Assembly: GCF_902686445.1 (NCBI RefSeq)
Contig: NC_062215.1
Coordinates: forward strand, 25,876,750 to 25,940,749
Reading direction: 5' to 3'
From: Sciurus carolinensis
Lineage: Eukaryota; Chordata; Mammalia; Rodentia; Sciuridae
Length of the DNA stretch: 64,000 bases
This document shows, in pieces, positions 24,201 through 33,099 of this stretch; positions within the stretch are counted from its first letter, which is position 1, and every line of letters begins with the position of its first letter. The position numbers and the translations under genes are program-made. The notes under the pieces are model-generated. The model was not told the origin of the DNA and searched no databases. It was given only the letters and a program-made list of their open reading frames with translations.

Positions 24201-26212
24201 GTGTCTGAGGAGCAGCCGGGGGACCAGCACAGCCTGTAAGGAGCTGGGCATGGGCTGGTGAAAGGGGAAGATGGACACAGAGAGGTAGCTGCAGTGGACT
24301 GGGGCAGCGGCAGGGGGTTCTGAGGGGGCAGATGCTGTCTGAGGACGGATTTCTTGGACCCAGGCCTGACTCGGTCCTCTGGTCCCTCGGCTGCACTTGC
24401 TCTGCTTCTGGTGTCCACAGCCCCTGGGCTGAACCGGCGAGGGGTCCTCCTTTCCCCGCCCTCCACCCCTCACCCAGACTCCCCAGTCATGACCTGGTAG
24501 CAGCAAGCCCTGAAGACCAAACCGCAGAAGAGGCAGAGCTACTCCCCACTGGGCTCTTCCGTGCCAGGCCTTCTAAGTGCTTCACAATTACTCCCTCATT
24601 CTACCTCCCACAACCCAGGAGGAAGGGACACTACCAATCCCCAGGGCAGTCTTAATTTGACTGAGCTGGTAAGATCCTGCCAGGACTAAAGACAAGCAGT
24701 CTGGCATATCTGTAGCCACCAAATATACTGCATCCCTTCTGAAGAAAGATGGGAGTGACTTTGAGTCCAACCCCCAACTTCATAGGTGGGGAAGTTGAAG
24801 GTCGAGGAAGAAAGGTTTGGCCTAGGGTAGGAGGGAGTTAAGGATAGTGTCCAGGTCTCCTGGCTCCCAGCTACCCTCCTGGCACTCAGCTGCTGCTCAG
24901 CCAACCTGTGCCAAGGAGAGGGGCCCTCTGCTCCTGACTCTGGGCACCACGGTCATCTTCCATGGGACAGTCTAGAGGGCAAAGGGAATCCTGGTGGTTT
25001 AGAGGTTCTGAGGTGAGGTCGGCCAGCCTCTCCTGAGCCCCTTGGTCTACCAGGCCCCTCAACCCCTTCTTCCACCTCTTGCAGTTCCCTGCTCCGTCCT
25101 GCTCTTCCCCTCCTGCCTGGGCAGTGGGAGTGATGAATATTTAATTGCCTCTCCCATCAGGAAGCAAGGCCCCAGCTACCTCAGCAGAGTAGGGAAACAG
25201 GAAGGGCCTGGGTGAGGAGCCTGAGTGAAGGCTAGAGGGGGAGGGGGCAGGAAAGCCCAGGGGAGGACAGCTCCCCTGCTAGGCCAAGGGTTGAGCTGGG
25301 CCTTTGTGGGGACACAGGGACCCAGGGACCCAGTGAAGCCCCTGGGAGCCTGGGGTGGGAAGCAGTGTTCCTCAGAAGCCAGGAGGCAGCAGTCCTGGTG
25401 TTACTGCGGTCAGGGGCAGTGACAGGGAAGGAGAAGCAAGATAGATAGGAAGGCAGGGACGAGAAGCTGGGAGCCCCTTGGTATTCTAGGTTTAGGAGCT
25501 CCCCAGGCTGCACACCCTAATCCAGCCAGAAAACAGTGTCTGCGCCCCAGGGCCTGCTGGGAATGCTGCCCCACTGGGGTAGTCTATCTCCATATGAAGG
25601 TACGGGGTGTGCACGCAACCCAGTGCGTGCTGAGGACAAGGCCATGCAGACCAGCATGAGGGGCTGCTATGGGGTCTGAGGTTGTATGTGTGTTGCACTT
25701 GATTTCAGGGAGGGCCATGGAGCGAGGTCGCATGCACTCATGGAGGTGACTAGGAGGCGATGCCTGTTGTCTGGGCTGGAATATACAGGTGTGGAGCACA
25801 GTGACCAAAAGCAGAGAATCAGGCAGTCAGGGGTTCTAGCCCCAGGCCTATCAAATAACTTATGTGATCTCTAAAGCAAGTCACTTCAACACTTTGCATT
25901 CTGTACTTATCTGTAAAATGGACTTACTAAACAGCATTATTGTAAGAATGAATGATATAGTGCATGTGAGATCGGGGTGTGTGGACGAGTACTGGAGCAA
26001 GATAAGTACTTGCAGACGAGGACCCACTAAGATAGTAGTGTCAGAGTCACACCTCAACACACAACACACACACGCATGCGCGCGTTCCCCCACTCAATGC
26101 CCAGTGGCCTTGGGAAGAAGTGCTTTTTGGCTGTGTCTATTGCTAGGAATGGAGCCACACAGAACTTACCAAAAACCTCATCTGTGGGTTCTCGGAGCTT
26201 TGAAGAAGCCAT
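15224..26212 (-). CDS. SAMD14: Sterile alpha motif domain-containing protein 14
   Basis: Nine coding exons read right to left: 26212-26170, 19678-19512, 19121-18833, 18112-18025, 17930-17856, 17776-17617, 16566-16447, 16341-16186 and 15379-15224 (stop TAG at 15226-15224). Together they make 417 codons, the known family length. The start exon encodes MASSKLREPTDEVF and joins in phase 1 to exon 2 (LDLAVPETTRLDSS). Residues about 16-310 are low-complexity, rich in Ser, Pro and Arg, and probably disordered, with a basic stretch KGRRHRPSRSRLRD. Residues about 324-390 form a SAM domain (HWTSQQVGQWL ... LLQLDGSKLKSLGL). The tail is a charged helix (KERKAQEKAARQREKLRRRE). The SAM domain and tail resemble the C-terminus of neurabin-1. 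From published mouse work, SAMD14 promotes c-Kit signalling in blood progenitors and binds actin-capping protein. The exon 2 donor (AAG|GTTGGG) is weak. Confidence 0.96.
18190..18395 (+). repeat. MIR remnant
   Basis: Sense MIR: 'actagctgtgtgacctagga', 'tctctctgagcttctgtcat', 'gtgggggtaataatcccgta', then 'tgcaaagcactttacaaa'. It lies in the SAMD14 intron between exons 3 and 4. Confidence 0.85.
18405..18690 (+). repeat. LINE-2 3' end remnant
   Basis: Resembles the L2 3' region: 'caaatgtcacttcctcagag', 'gtagcacttattacactttc', then 'taggcatatagtaattgctc' ending in the ATGA repeat typical of L2 termini. Confidence 0.75.
20151..20387 (+). repeat. B1-dID-like SINE
   Basis: B1 body (GTGGCACATGCCTATAATCC), internal A15 linker at about 20296-20311, ID tail (GGGCTGGGGATGTGACTCAG) and terminal A-rich tail. 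Confidence 0.9.
20395..20525 (-). repeat. MIR remnant
   Basis: Antisense MIR: 'gcgaactgaggctcagagag', 'gtcaagtcacttgactgaag', then 'cttggatttgagcctgg'. Confidence 0.8.
20915..21512 (+). repeat. LINE-2-like fragment (left part)
   Basis: Diverged old-repeat phrases ('aaactcaacacatcaaaaca', 'catccctgacttctttctct', 'tctgctttcaaaatatatct') that continue after interrupting insertions at 22138-22745. The split arrangement indicates one old element cut by later insertions. The family call is tentative. Confidence 0.5.
21513..21650 (+). repeat. Old L1-like 3'-UTR fragment
   Basis: 'actgaaatatttatgatgaa', 'tgatatgatgttttgg' and 'gaggtgaaacaaggctgg' resemble the 3' ends of old mammalian L1 elements. 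A related copy lies at 61270-61530. Confidence 0.45.
21705..21914 (-). repeat. B1-dID-like SINE with near-perfect target-site duplication
   Basis: Starts with T17 (poly(A) complement), ID tail complement ('aaccactgagccacatcccc'), then B1 complement ending 'gtgcgccaccgtgcctgg'. It is flanked by GCATTCTTCTCTA (21683-21695) and GCACTCTTCTCTA (21915-21927), 12 of 13 identical. Confidence 0.9.
21944..22012 (+). repeat. ID SINE
   Basis: GGAGCTGGGGATGGAGCTCA then GGGCACTTGCCTAGTATG and GCAAGGCCCCAGTA, with an A-rich tail; tRNA-Ala-derived ID element. Confidence 0.85.
22138..22745 (+). repeat. LINE-2-like fragment (right part)
   Basis: 'gtgatcctaatgaaacctgt', 'accctccagtgacttcccat', 'cagggcctttgcatgtctct', 'gaatgtcagctccacaagg', then 'ctggcacatagtgcacatag': the order of an L2 3' region. 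Confidence 0.7.
22757..22895 (-). repeat. Truncated B1/ID SINE
   Basis: ID complement ('gctaggcaagtgctctatca') followed by a shortened B1 complement ('gagactggcctcaaatttgt'), directly abutting the next SINE. Confidence 0.75.
22896..23118 (-). repeat. B1-dID-like SINE
   Basis: A/T-rich head, ID complement ('taccactgagtacatcccct'), B1 complement ('gaggctggcatcgaacttgt', 'gattacaggcgtgtgccacc'). Confidence 0.9.
23500..23700 (+). repeat. MIR remnant
   Basis: 'gctctggagccgtgtggctc', 'acctggacaagtcacttact', 'ccctcatctgtagaaagggg': sense MIR order. Confidence 0.8.
23890..24065 (+). repeat. LINE-2 3' end remnant
   Basis: 'ctagaaatcaggctccctga', 'gggcagtgacttgatctgcc', 'agagcctggcacccatcagg' match the L2 terminal pattern. 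Confidence 0.6.
25815..25990 (+). repeat. MIR remnant
   Basis: 'ggggttctagccccaggcc', 'gatctctaaagcaagtcact', 'ctgtacttatctgtaaaatg', 'ttgtaagaatgaatgatat': sense MIR. Confidence 0.8.
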
Positions 26213-26609
26213 GACTCAAGAGAGCTGTGGAGGACAAGTGGAGAAAAAGAAAGAGACCCTGATAAGAGGTTCAGGTTGGTCAAGTCAGGGGACACTTCAA
26301 TGGCTATACCTGCTTCTAGCTTGCTAGGGTCCCTCACTTTCCCTCAAAGCTCCTCTTCCAGCCCTGGAAGAAAAGCCATCTGAGTCCTCCTCTAGACTGG
26401 GGGTGTTGGGGCAGCAGGCACAAACAGAAGGGCCTGGCTGAAGCCAGTCCTGGCACAGATGCAGGCTGGGCCCTGCAGGCGGTCCAAGCCAACTGGCTGC
26501 TGCCTTCACACAGGGCTCTTCACTGTCCTGGGCCCTTCCATCACTTGTATCTCCTAAAAGCTTTCAATCATCATAAACTGTCCAACATCAAATGTAGGAA
26601 AAGTCATGG

Positions 26610-26740
26610 AGATTATTAAATCCAATCCTCTCATTTTACAAATACAGAAAAGGAGGAGAGAGTGGCTAACCTATCATCACATAGCAAGTTAATGGCAAAT
26701 ACAGAACCAGAACCCAGGGTCTTCCATTCATCCACCTACC
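26610..26740 (-). repeat. MIR remnant
   Basis: 'cctctcattttacaaataca' and 'atcacatagcaagttaatgg' then 'cagaaccagaacccaggg': antisense MIR, running into an ATCC-type microsatellite. Confidence 0.7.
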
Positions 26741-26744
26741 TATT

Positions 26745-26945
26745 TATCTACCCATCTGCTCCATCTGCTTGACTATCCACCCATCCATCCATTCATTCAT
26801 CCATCCCCCACACCTGTCTAATATCTATCTCATCCATCCAATATCCACCCAACACCTACCTCAATCCATCCATCCACCCATCTTTGCAACTACCAGTTCT
26901 GTATCCATCTTCCATCCATCATCCAATCCTGCTTCCCCCCTCTCC
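26745..26945 (+). repeat. CATC/ATCC microsatellite, imperfect
   Basis: About 200 bp of degenerate CATC/ATCC units interspersed with CACC and TATC, in SAMD14 intron 1 about 0.55 kb upstream (minus strand) of the MASSKLREP exon. Confidence 0.9.
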
Positions 26946-28013
26946 ATCCTCCATCACTGGGGCCCTCACCACCTGCCCTTCTGAGCTGTTCAGGAAATTG
27001 GCAACATCAGCAGGGCCCACTGTTCTAGGCAGACTCACAGTTCTCACTGTTCTTGACAGACGCACAGATGCAGGAGGGTATGAGGAGTCAATGCTCAGAA
27101 GCATCAAGTATGTTCTGGGAAGGAGTGTGGATGGACCAAGATATTTTGTTGTTGTTTGCTCATTTGGTGGGAAGCTGAAAGGGATGGCAGATAGGGAAGC
27201 AGAATATAGCAGGTGAAACCATTTGGACAGGCTTTCCTAGCAGATGTAGCGAAATACTGGATGAGAAGACAAGGAAGAAACTGGGAGTCACTGATGGCTT
27301 AAAGAAGAGGACACTGTATAATCAAGACATGATCTTCAGTTACTTCTAACACTCAGGTCCCTAGGAGAAGGGCAGGGCACTGGGCTAGATCATGTACTTG
27401 ACAGGTGCACGGAAGCTAGGCACATGCCTTCCGCTTCACCTCTGTTCCTTATGGTCTCACTGTGAGCTTAGTATTCCCACTTTTCAGATGTGAAAACTGA
27501 GATGCAGAAGATAAGAGGCAGAACTCTGCTTTGACCACCTCTCCTGTCTCTCAGTGCTATCTTGAGGGATGGCCTGCAATTCCTGGGGTACTCCTGAGGA
27601 AGGGATGGGATAGAGACAGGGGAGCTGGTATACACACATGGCCCAGGATTAGGGGAAGAATTAAACAACCTCCACCCCAGACTCCATGGATGCCTTTGGT
27701 TGAGCAGAATGAGATATGGGAGGGGTCAGTGATGCAGGGTCTCCAGGAATCTTCCCGACATTCTTGAACTCTGGGGATTAGTAATAGCCAAGATCTAGAC
27801 TGGTTCTTCCTGCCCTAAGGGGTCAGATGAGAAGGGAGGTTACCCCTAAGAATGAACCAAATTCTCTCACTGGATCACAAAGCCTTACCTGTCCCCTTTT
27901 CCAGAAAGCTGTCCTAGGTAGTTCTCCTGCCTTCTATTTTTCTGCATAGCTTCCAATTCCACACACTGGGAAATGAAGAATTTTTCAGACTTCATTGATT
28001 CCCTACATGGGTC

Positions 28014-28033
28014 TTATCTCCCCATATCAGATG
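28014..28033 (-). promoter_or_regulatory. SAMD14: E-box/GATA composite element in SAMD14 intron 1
   Basis: On the minus strand: CATCTG (28033-28028), exactly eight bases, then AGATAA (28019-28014). CATCTG-N8-AGATAA is the arrangement bound by GATA2/GATA1 with SCL/TAL1. An intronic enhancer of this type, about 2.5 kb downstream of the Samd14 start site, is published for mouse. Here it lies about 1.4 kb inside the gene from the MTDAR start codon and so probably somewhat further from the transcription start. Sequence and position support orthology; activity is inferred. Confidence 0.75.
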
Positions 28034-28140
28034 GGAGCTCCCCAAGAGTCCTGTATTCCCCCATCAGAATAGGGGCTTTTGAGCTAGGAGCTGCCTCTCC
28101 CATCAGAATGGGGGCCCTCTGAGGGCAGCAGTGGTGTCTC
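28021..28140 (+). repeat. 39-bp degenerate tandem repeat, three units
   Basis: Related units start at 28021 (CCCATATCAGATGGGAGC), 28060 (CCCATCAGAATAGGGGC) and 28099 (CCCATCAGAATGGGGGC), spaced 39 bases each time. The first unit supplies the E-box half of the composite element. Similar phrases occur near 39114-39175 in a PPP1R9B intron, suggesting an old dispersed repeat as origin. Confidence 0.6.
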
Positions 28141-28399
28141 CTCTTAGACACTGAGAAGGAAAAGCTCATGTGCTCTTTATTCAAGGACCCAGTCCAGGAC
28201 TGAGACCCTGCTGTGCACAGAGGCCTCTTCCAGCCAGCTCCCTGCAGTGTGTGAGGGAGGGGAAGGAGGGACCCAACCCTCCCTACACTGCCCCATGGGG
28301 GAACTCTAGGGAAGCTTGATATGCAGAAGGTCACCTGACCCTGCCACCTCTCCTTCCAAAATTGAGTCTTGGAAAATTAGATATTCAACCTTACGTCCT

Positions 28400-28422
28400 A
28401 CACACACACACACACACACACA

Positions 28423-28471
<49 letters not shown>
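28400..28471 (+). repeat. (CA)n(CT)n compound microsatellite
   Basis: About 12 CA units run directly into about 24 CT units with no interruption. The CT half is a homopurine/homopyrimidine tract. It lies in SAMD14 intron 1 between the E-box/GATA element and the CpG-island promoter. Confidence 0.97.
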
Positions 28472-28474
<3 letters not shown>

Positions 28475-29447
28475 GACAGGTAACCATCCAAGGATAGAAA
28501 TGAACCTGTTCCTCTGGACACTCCATTGCCAGACCATTCTCTTCCCCCACAATTGCCAATTTCTGGAGGTGCCATCATGACCTGACTTTTTTCTGGGAGA
28601 AAGGGAAGCAGGTGAGTTCAAAAATAAATATGGGAGCCAAGGGAAGGAGAAAGAAAAAGAAAAGGTACACAGTCTGGGGAGGAAGCAGGAGTAGGAACAC
28701 CAGTCACAGAGATTGGCAGGGTCCAAAAGGGGCTGAGAAGAAAGAGCAGAGAGTGGGGCCAGAGAAAGCAGTGGAGAAGACAGAGGGCTGGGAGCCCTGA
28801 GGGGGCCCAGGGTGGGGTGCCAGAGAGCCATTGCCTGCAGGCTAGAGGAAAGAAAGGGGCCCTGGAAGAGGCGGAGGAGAGTTGGGGGGGGGGGGTGTGG
28901 GGGGGGGAAGTGCAACTGGGAAGGCCGGGCAGGGTGGACTGAGCAGGCTGGGGGAGAGGCGGTCGTGGAGCTAGGGAGGCTGTGCCCCTCCCTATGCGGC
29001 CAGTCTTCCACTCGCCCCAGGCTGGGGACAGCCTGCAGGAGTCTGACACCCTCCTAAAGCGCCGCTGGACATGGAGAGGAGGTGGGGGACAGCTACCTAT
29101 TTCACTCCCAGGGTCCCCCTCTCCCTAATCACAGAGGGTGGCCAGTCTCTCTCCAACCCACTAGTCCAACTCCTCGCTGGGCAAGAAGGAGTTAAGCCCT
29201 CTACCCCTTCCCCCACACCAGTGTTTTTTTTTTTTTTAAATTAATTTCTCCGGGAGAGAGGGAGGGGATTAGGGACACAAATCCTATCTCCGCCCCCTCC
29301 CCTGACAGCCCAGCTCCCCAGCCCCGTGCGGTCCCCCTAGGGATAGGGGAAAAAAGGTTCCTGTCGCTCGGATCCATCCAACCCCACTCGGGCCAAGCGG
29401 CCCCCCGCCCGGCTTCCCCGTCCACCCCAGGGGGCCCGGCCTCTCAC

Positions 29448-29463
29448 CTCTAGCGTCGGTCAT
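29448..29463 (-). CDS. SAMD14: Alternative SAMD14 first coding exon (encodes MTDAR)
   Basis: Inside the SAMD14 CpG island the minus strand reads ATG ACC GAC GCT AGA G followed by GTGAGAG, an ATG in good context (A at -3) and a strong donor. The exon ends in phase 1, the same as the MASSKLREP exon at 26170-26212. Joining it to exon 2 at 19678 restores Asp-Leu-Asp-Leu in frame and would give a 408-residue protein. This is inference from phase, donor and island position; no transcript was seen. Confidence 0.65.
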
Positions 29464-29735
29464 CTTCAGCGGCTGGCGCCTCGCGAACCCCTCGGGCCCA
29501 TGGTGCTCAAGTCGAGGGCCGGGCAGGAGAGAGGCGAGGAACCGTCACCCCGGCCGCGGGGGGCTCCGGGCTGGCTCAAGCCGCTCCATCCCGGGTGGGG
29601 GTGTGGGCCGGCGGGGAGGGTCCCGGAGCCGGAGAGAAATGGAGAGTGGGGGGAGTTTGGGGACAGGGGGAGGCTTGCAGGCAGCAGGAGGCGCGGGCGG
29701 GGCTGGACCTGGAGACCTGACGGGAGGATGCTCCG

Positions 29736-29836
29736 TGTGTGCGTGCGTGTGCGTGTGTGTGTGCGTGTGTGTGAGAGTGTGTGTGAGTGTGTGAGTGTGT
29801 GAGAGAGAGCGCGAGAGAGCGAGCGCGCGCGCGAGC
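29736..29836 (+). repeat. (GT)n-(GA)n-(GC)n compound tract in SAMD14 promoter
   Basis: Imperfect GT repeats, then GAGAGAGAGCGCGAGAG, then a short alternating GC run, inside the CpG island 270-370 bp upstream of the MTDAR start codon. The GT and GC parts alternate purine and pyrimidine. Confidence 0.95.
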
Positions 29837-30203
29837 GGTGGAGCGCCACCTCCCGCCCCGCCCCCGCCGGGCCCGCGGGTCGGGGCCTCGGCCTGGCAGG
29901 CGGAGTCGCTCAGCGTCGCGTCCGCTGGGTCGACGGGGTTCCCGGGAAGGGGCGATGCGGGGGCGCGTGGCGGGGAGGCCGGGCGCCCGGGAGACAAAGA
30001 GCGAGCGGCAGGGGGCGGAGGCGGGAGATCCGAGCGGAAGGAGGCGGCGGGCGCCACGGTCCGGCCCGGGGATCCTAGTTGCAGCTACTTGTCGGCCCGC
30101 GGGAGACGCCACGCACTGGAGTCTGCGCGGGGGCAGGGGAGCGGCCGGGGAGGCGGCCCCACCGGGCTGCCGCCGAGTCTGCAGGGTCCGTGAGGGCTCC
30201 TGA

Positions 30204-30256
30204 TTCACTCACTCACGCACTCACTCACTCACTCACTCACTCACTCACTCACTCAT
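30204..30256 (+). repeat. (ACTC)n microsatellite in SAMD14 promoter island
   Basis: Twelve to thirteen TCAC/ACTC units, nearly perfect, at the distal edge of the CpG island. Confidence 0.95.
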
Positions 30257-30450
30257 TCAAAACACCCGCCCAGCAGCCAGCCCGGCGCTGAAGCCGGAGG
30301 GGACCACGGTGAACCCAGCCGACCCAGTCCAGGCCGTGGCGCTCGCCGTGCAGTCGGGAGGCCCTCCCAAGCCCGGGTGCTGTAGGCCGGGTCTCAAGAG
30401 GACACTTCAGCCGGGAGGGAGAGCACGCGAGGGCGCCCGGTTGGTCTGGG

Positions 30451-33095
30451 AGGGTGGACAGGGAGGATTCCTAGAGGAGGAGGTGTCTGGCTACTCCTGC
30501 GGACCACGGGACACGTTAGGGGAAAAGTGTCCACGGTCTTCGGCCTTGCGGGTGGAGGGACCAGAGGGGCAGGCCAGCTGATGCTGCGGAGGTGCAGTGG
30601 GAGGTTCGCATTTCATTCTACTACCCATGGGGGAGGGAGGAGTGCAGACCTGCATTTTGGGAAGAACCCTTGGGCTCCTCAATGGAAGGCTGATAGTAGA
30701 GGACATCCTAAGGTCGAGCCCCCTCAGGAGGCTGTGAAGAAACGACAGAAGGGGGCAGAAAGAGCAAAGATCAAGTTGAGAACTATTCAGGATGGAGAAG
30801 TGAATAAAGTGACAGGCCGACTGGACAAAGTTGAGGGAGAGCAGGGGTTTAGGATGGCTGTGGGTATTGGCTAGAGGCAGGAAGCCCTAGAGCTGAGTTG
30901 GTTGTAAGGAGGGACGAACTACACTTGGATCGGGTGAGCCAGTTGGGGGTGGTGGTGGTGGCAGGCCACCCAGGAGAGATCATGTAATCAACAACTAGCT
31001 GCCATAGGCAGGGCTTGAGGTGTGTCAGGCACCCTACTAAGTACTTCTCAAGTAATTTAATGTCATCCTCACAGTAAACCCATGAGGTAGGTGTTCTGTT
31101 ACTCTCTACCTCGAAGCTAGAGACTTAGAAGGAAAGTGGTTTAGGAGCAGGTGGTGAAGCTGGAGAAGGGTCCAGCATTCATGGGAGAGGCCAAGAGGCT
31201 GGAGAGGGAGAACCCCTTCGTGGCCCATGGCTATCTGTAGTCTGAGGCCTCCAAGGGTCTGTGGGAAGCTGCACAGAACTGTGGGTGAAGACAGAATTTT
31301 GGGAACTGAGGGCATCCTAGGAGATCTGTGGCAGTCTGGGACTCTGGGTGTCTACAGAATCTGCTGGCAGTCATAGGGGGCTGAGGGGGTGGGGTCTTTG
31401 GTGATAGCTCATTTGGGCTGTCTGGGGTCTTTAAAGAGGATGTGGTTTGCAGGCTGAGATCTGGAGTGGGGGATTGATTCTATAGCTCATATAGATCTCA
31501 AGAGATTGGGGGTTGATGAATGTAAGGACACTGCTGGGGGTGGGGCATTCTGGGGGAGGATGCTTTTAGACTTGAGAGGACCCATGTTCTTAAGAGGCCT
31601 AAGTTGCTGAGAGCTGAGAAATTCCCCTCACCTGACTTCCCTCCCCAGGTAAGTGTTGGGGTTGTGACAAACCTGTTCAAGTTCTCAAGATCTGGGCAGG
31701 TGACCTGGGTAGGGGATGAGAATGGGGGTAGGGAAGCAATGGTGACGAGCCTCACACAGGCCTGGCCATGGCCATCTGACCCAGCCTCAAATATGGATAT
31801 GTTTCATGGGTAAGTCATATCTCAGGCTCGAGAAACTCCCAGCAAAGCCACACACACAGCCATAGGGCTTAAACATCAGGGGGGCTACTAGGCCCACCTT
31901 CTGGAACATGTGTATGGTTATCTGACACACATGACAGATGGGAATAGCAGGACTCCACCCTGGATGATTAGCCCCAGCCAGACCAGAAGCCCTCCGTACA
32001 ACCCCCAGGTCTGCCTCCCCCAACCATGTCACTCACTTCTTGGGACTTCTTTGCAAGGTTTCTTCAGTAGTCCTGGGGTTGTGACTTCTAACTATGGAAC
32101 CATGACCTGTGACTTGTGATCATGGGATAGTGACACCTGGATCTGTCTTCAGCATCCCCAGAGCTCTCAGAATGTTCCCAGGATGATCCACTTTGGAGGT
32201 GATTTTCTGAGAGATATGGTCACTAACCCTCAGTTTGGACTGGACTGGTCCTACATGGGCCATGATGTGAACTAGACATTTTGAGGGGTAGTTATGAGAT
32301 GCCAGAATTTGCCTTGACATGAATGAGACTGTTGAGTCATTCACAATGGAGTAGCTGCCTCAGGAGCTGTCAATGGAATTCAGAGCCCTTCAGGTTGACA
32401 CTTCTATTTCTTATGGCAAAGAGCAGGGAAAGTGAGAAACCCACTGGGCCCAAGCCAAGGAACACAAGGGCCCAGCTTCGGTTCTCTCCCACGCTTGCAC
32501 CACAGCACCAGGGGCAGGGAAGTTCGGGCTGGGAACTGCCACAAGTCCCTGCCCCTCCCTGCTGCCCTGACCTCTGGGACTCACCAAAGCTTGTTCCTGG
32601 AACACCAGAATCTGACTCCCTGGCCCTTTAATATCAGACCTGGAGGCAGCAACCGGACCTGCTGGAACAGAGCAGGGGACTCAGGCTGTTTAAGACCTCT
32701 CAGGCCCACCTCTAGAGGGGCAAACAGGACATTTCTAGGACCATGGAGGACAGACTGCTCTGACATGTCACCTCCCACTTTGATCCTTCTAGCACCTCAG
32801 AGTGCCTGTGGAGAATACCCCTTCAGTCCAGTACTCAGGGGAGGGACCTGGGGTTCACCTTACCATATCTCGCCCATCCTCTGGATCTTTCAGAGGTCTT
32901 ACAAAAAAGATGCGACAGACTGTTTAGAAACCGCAGGAGGACTGGACAAAAAGCATATATGCTGATGGGGTAATAATGGCAGAAAGGCAGTTTGCTGGGG
33001 CCCGGAACTCTGCAGAAAGCGCATCAGGATCCGGGATAGCACCGGTGGTCTTGATGGCCCACCCCCACCCCCACCCCCAGTGAATCAAGAAACCA
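30451..33095. other. Intergenic region between SAMD14 promoter and PPP1R9B 3' end
   Basis: About 2.6 kb. One MIR remnant is recognisable (30985-31160). The remainder is unique-looking sequence with no exon, RNA gene or young repeat I can support. Confidence 0.65.
30985..31160 (-). repeat. MIR remnant
   Basis: 'gtgtcaggcaccctactaag', 'taatttaatgtcatcctcac' and 'acccatgaggtaggtg' are an antisense MIR 3' half. Confidence 0.75.
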
Positions 33096-33099
33096 GGCA

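Larger units (their letters stand above)
19679..26169 (-). other. SAMD14: SAMD14 first intron (from the downstream first exon)
   Basis: Large intron between exon 2 and the MASSKLREP exon. It is repeat-rich: a B1-dID SINE at 20151, a split L2 at 20.9-22.7 kb carrying a SINE and an ID, two further SINEs at 22.76-23.12 kb, and MIRs at 20.4, 23.5 and 25.8 kb. Open frames here are not gene-like. Confidence 0.75.
29270..30450 (-). promoter_or_regulatory. SAMD14: CpG-island promoter of SAMD14
   Basis: GC-rich sequence with many CpGs and no TATA box, centred on 29.4-30.4 kb immediately upstream (minus strand) of the MTDAR exon. Two microsatellites are embedded: a GT/GA/GC tract (29736-29836) and an ACTC tract (30204-30256). 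It is the only CpG island near SAMD14, so it is the likely main promoter. Confidence 0.75.

Noticed and set aside
26752..26777. TTATCT close to CATCTG, a second possible GATA/E-box pair near 26.75 kb
   Set aside because: The spacing is three bases rather than about eight, and it lies in the CATC microsatellite where such matches are expected.
26884..27216. 110-codon open frame across the CATC repeat region
   Set aside because: It starts in a microsatellite and has no recognisable domain or splice context.
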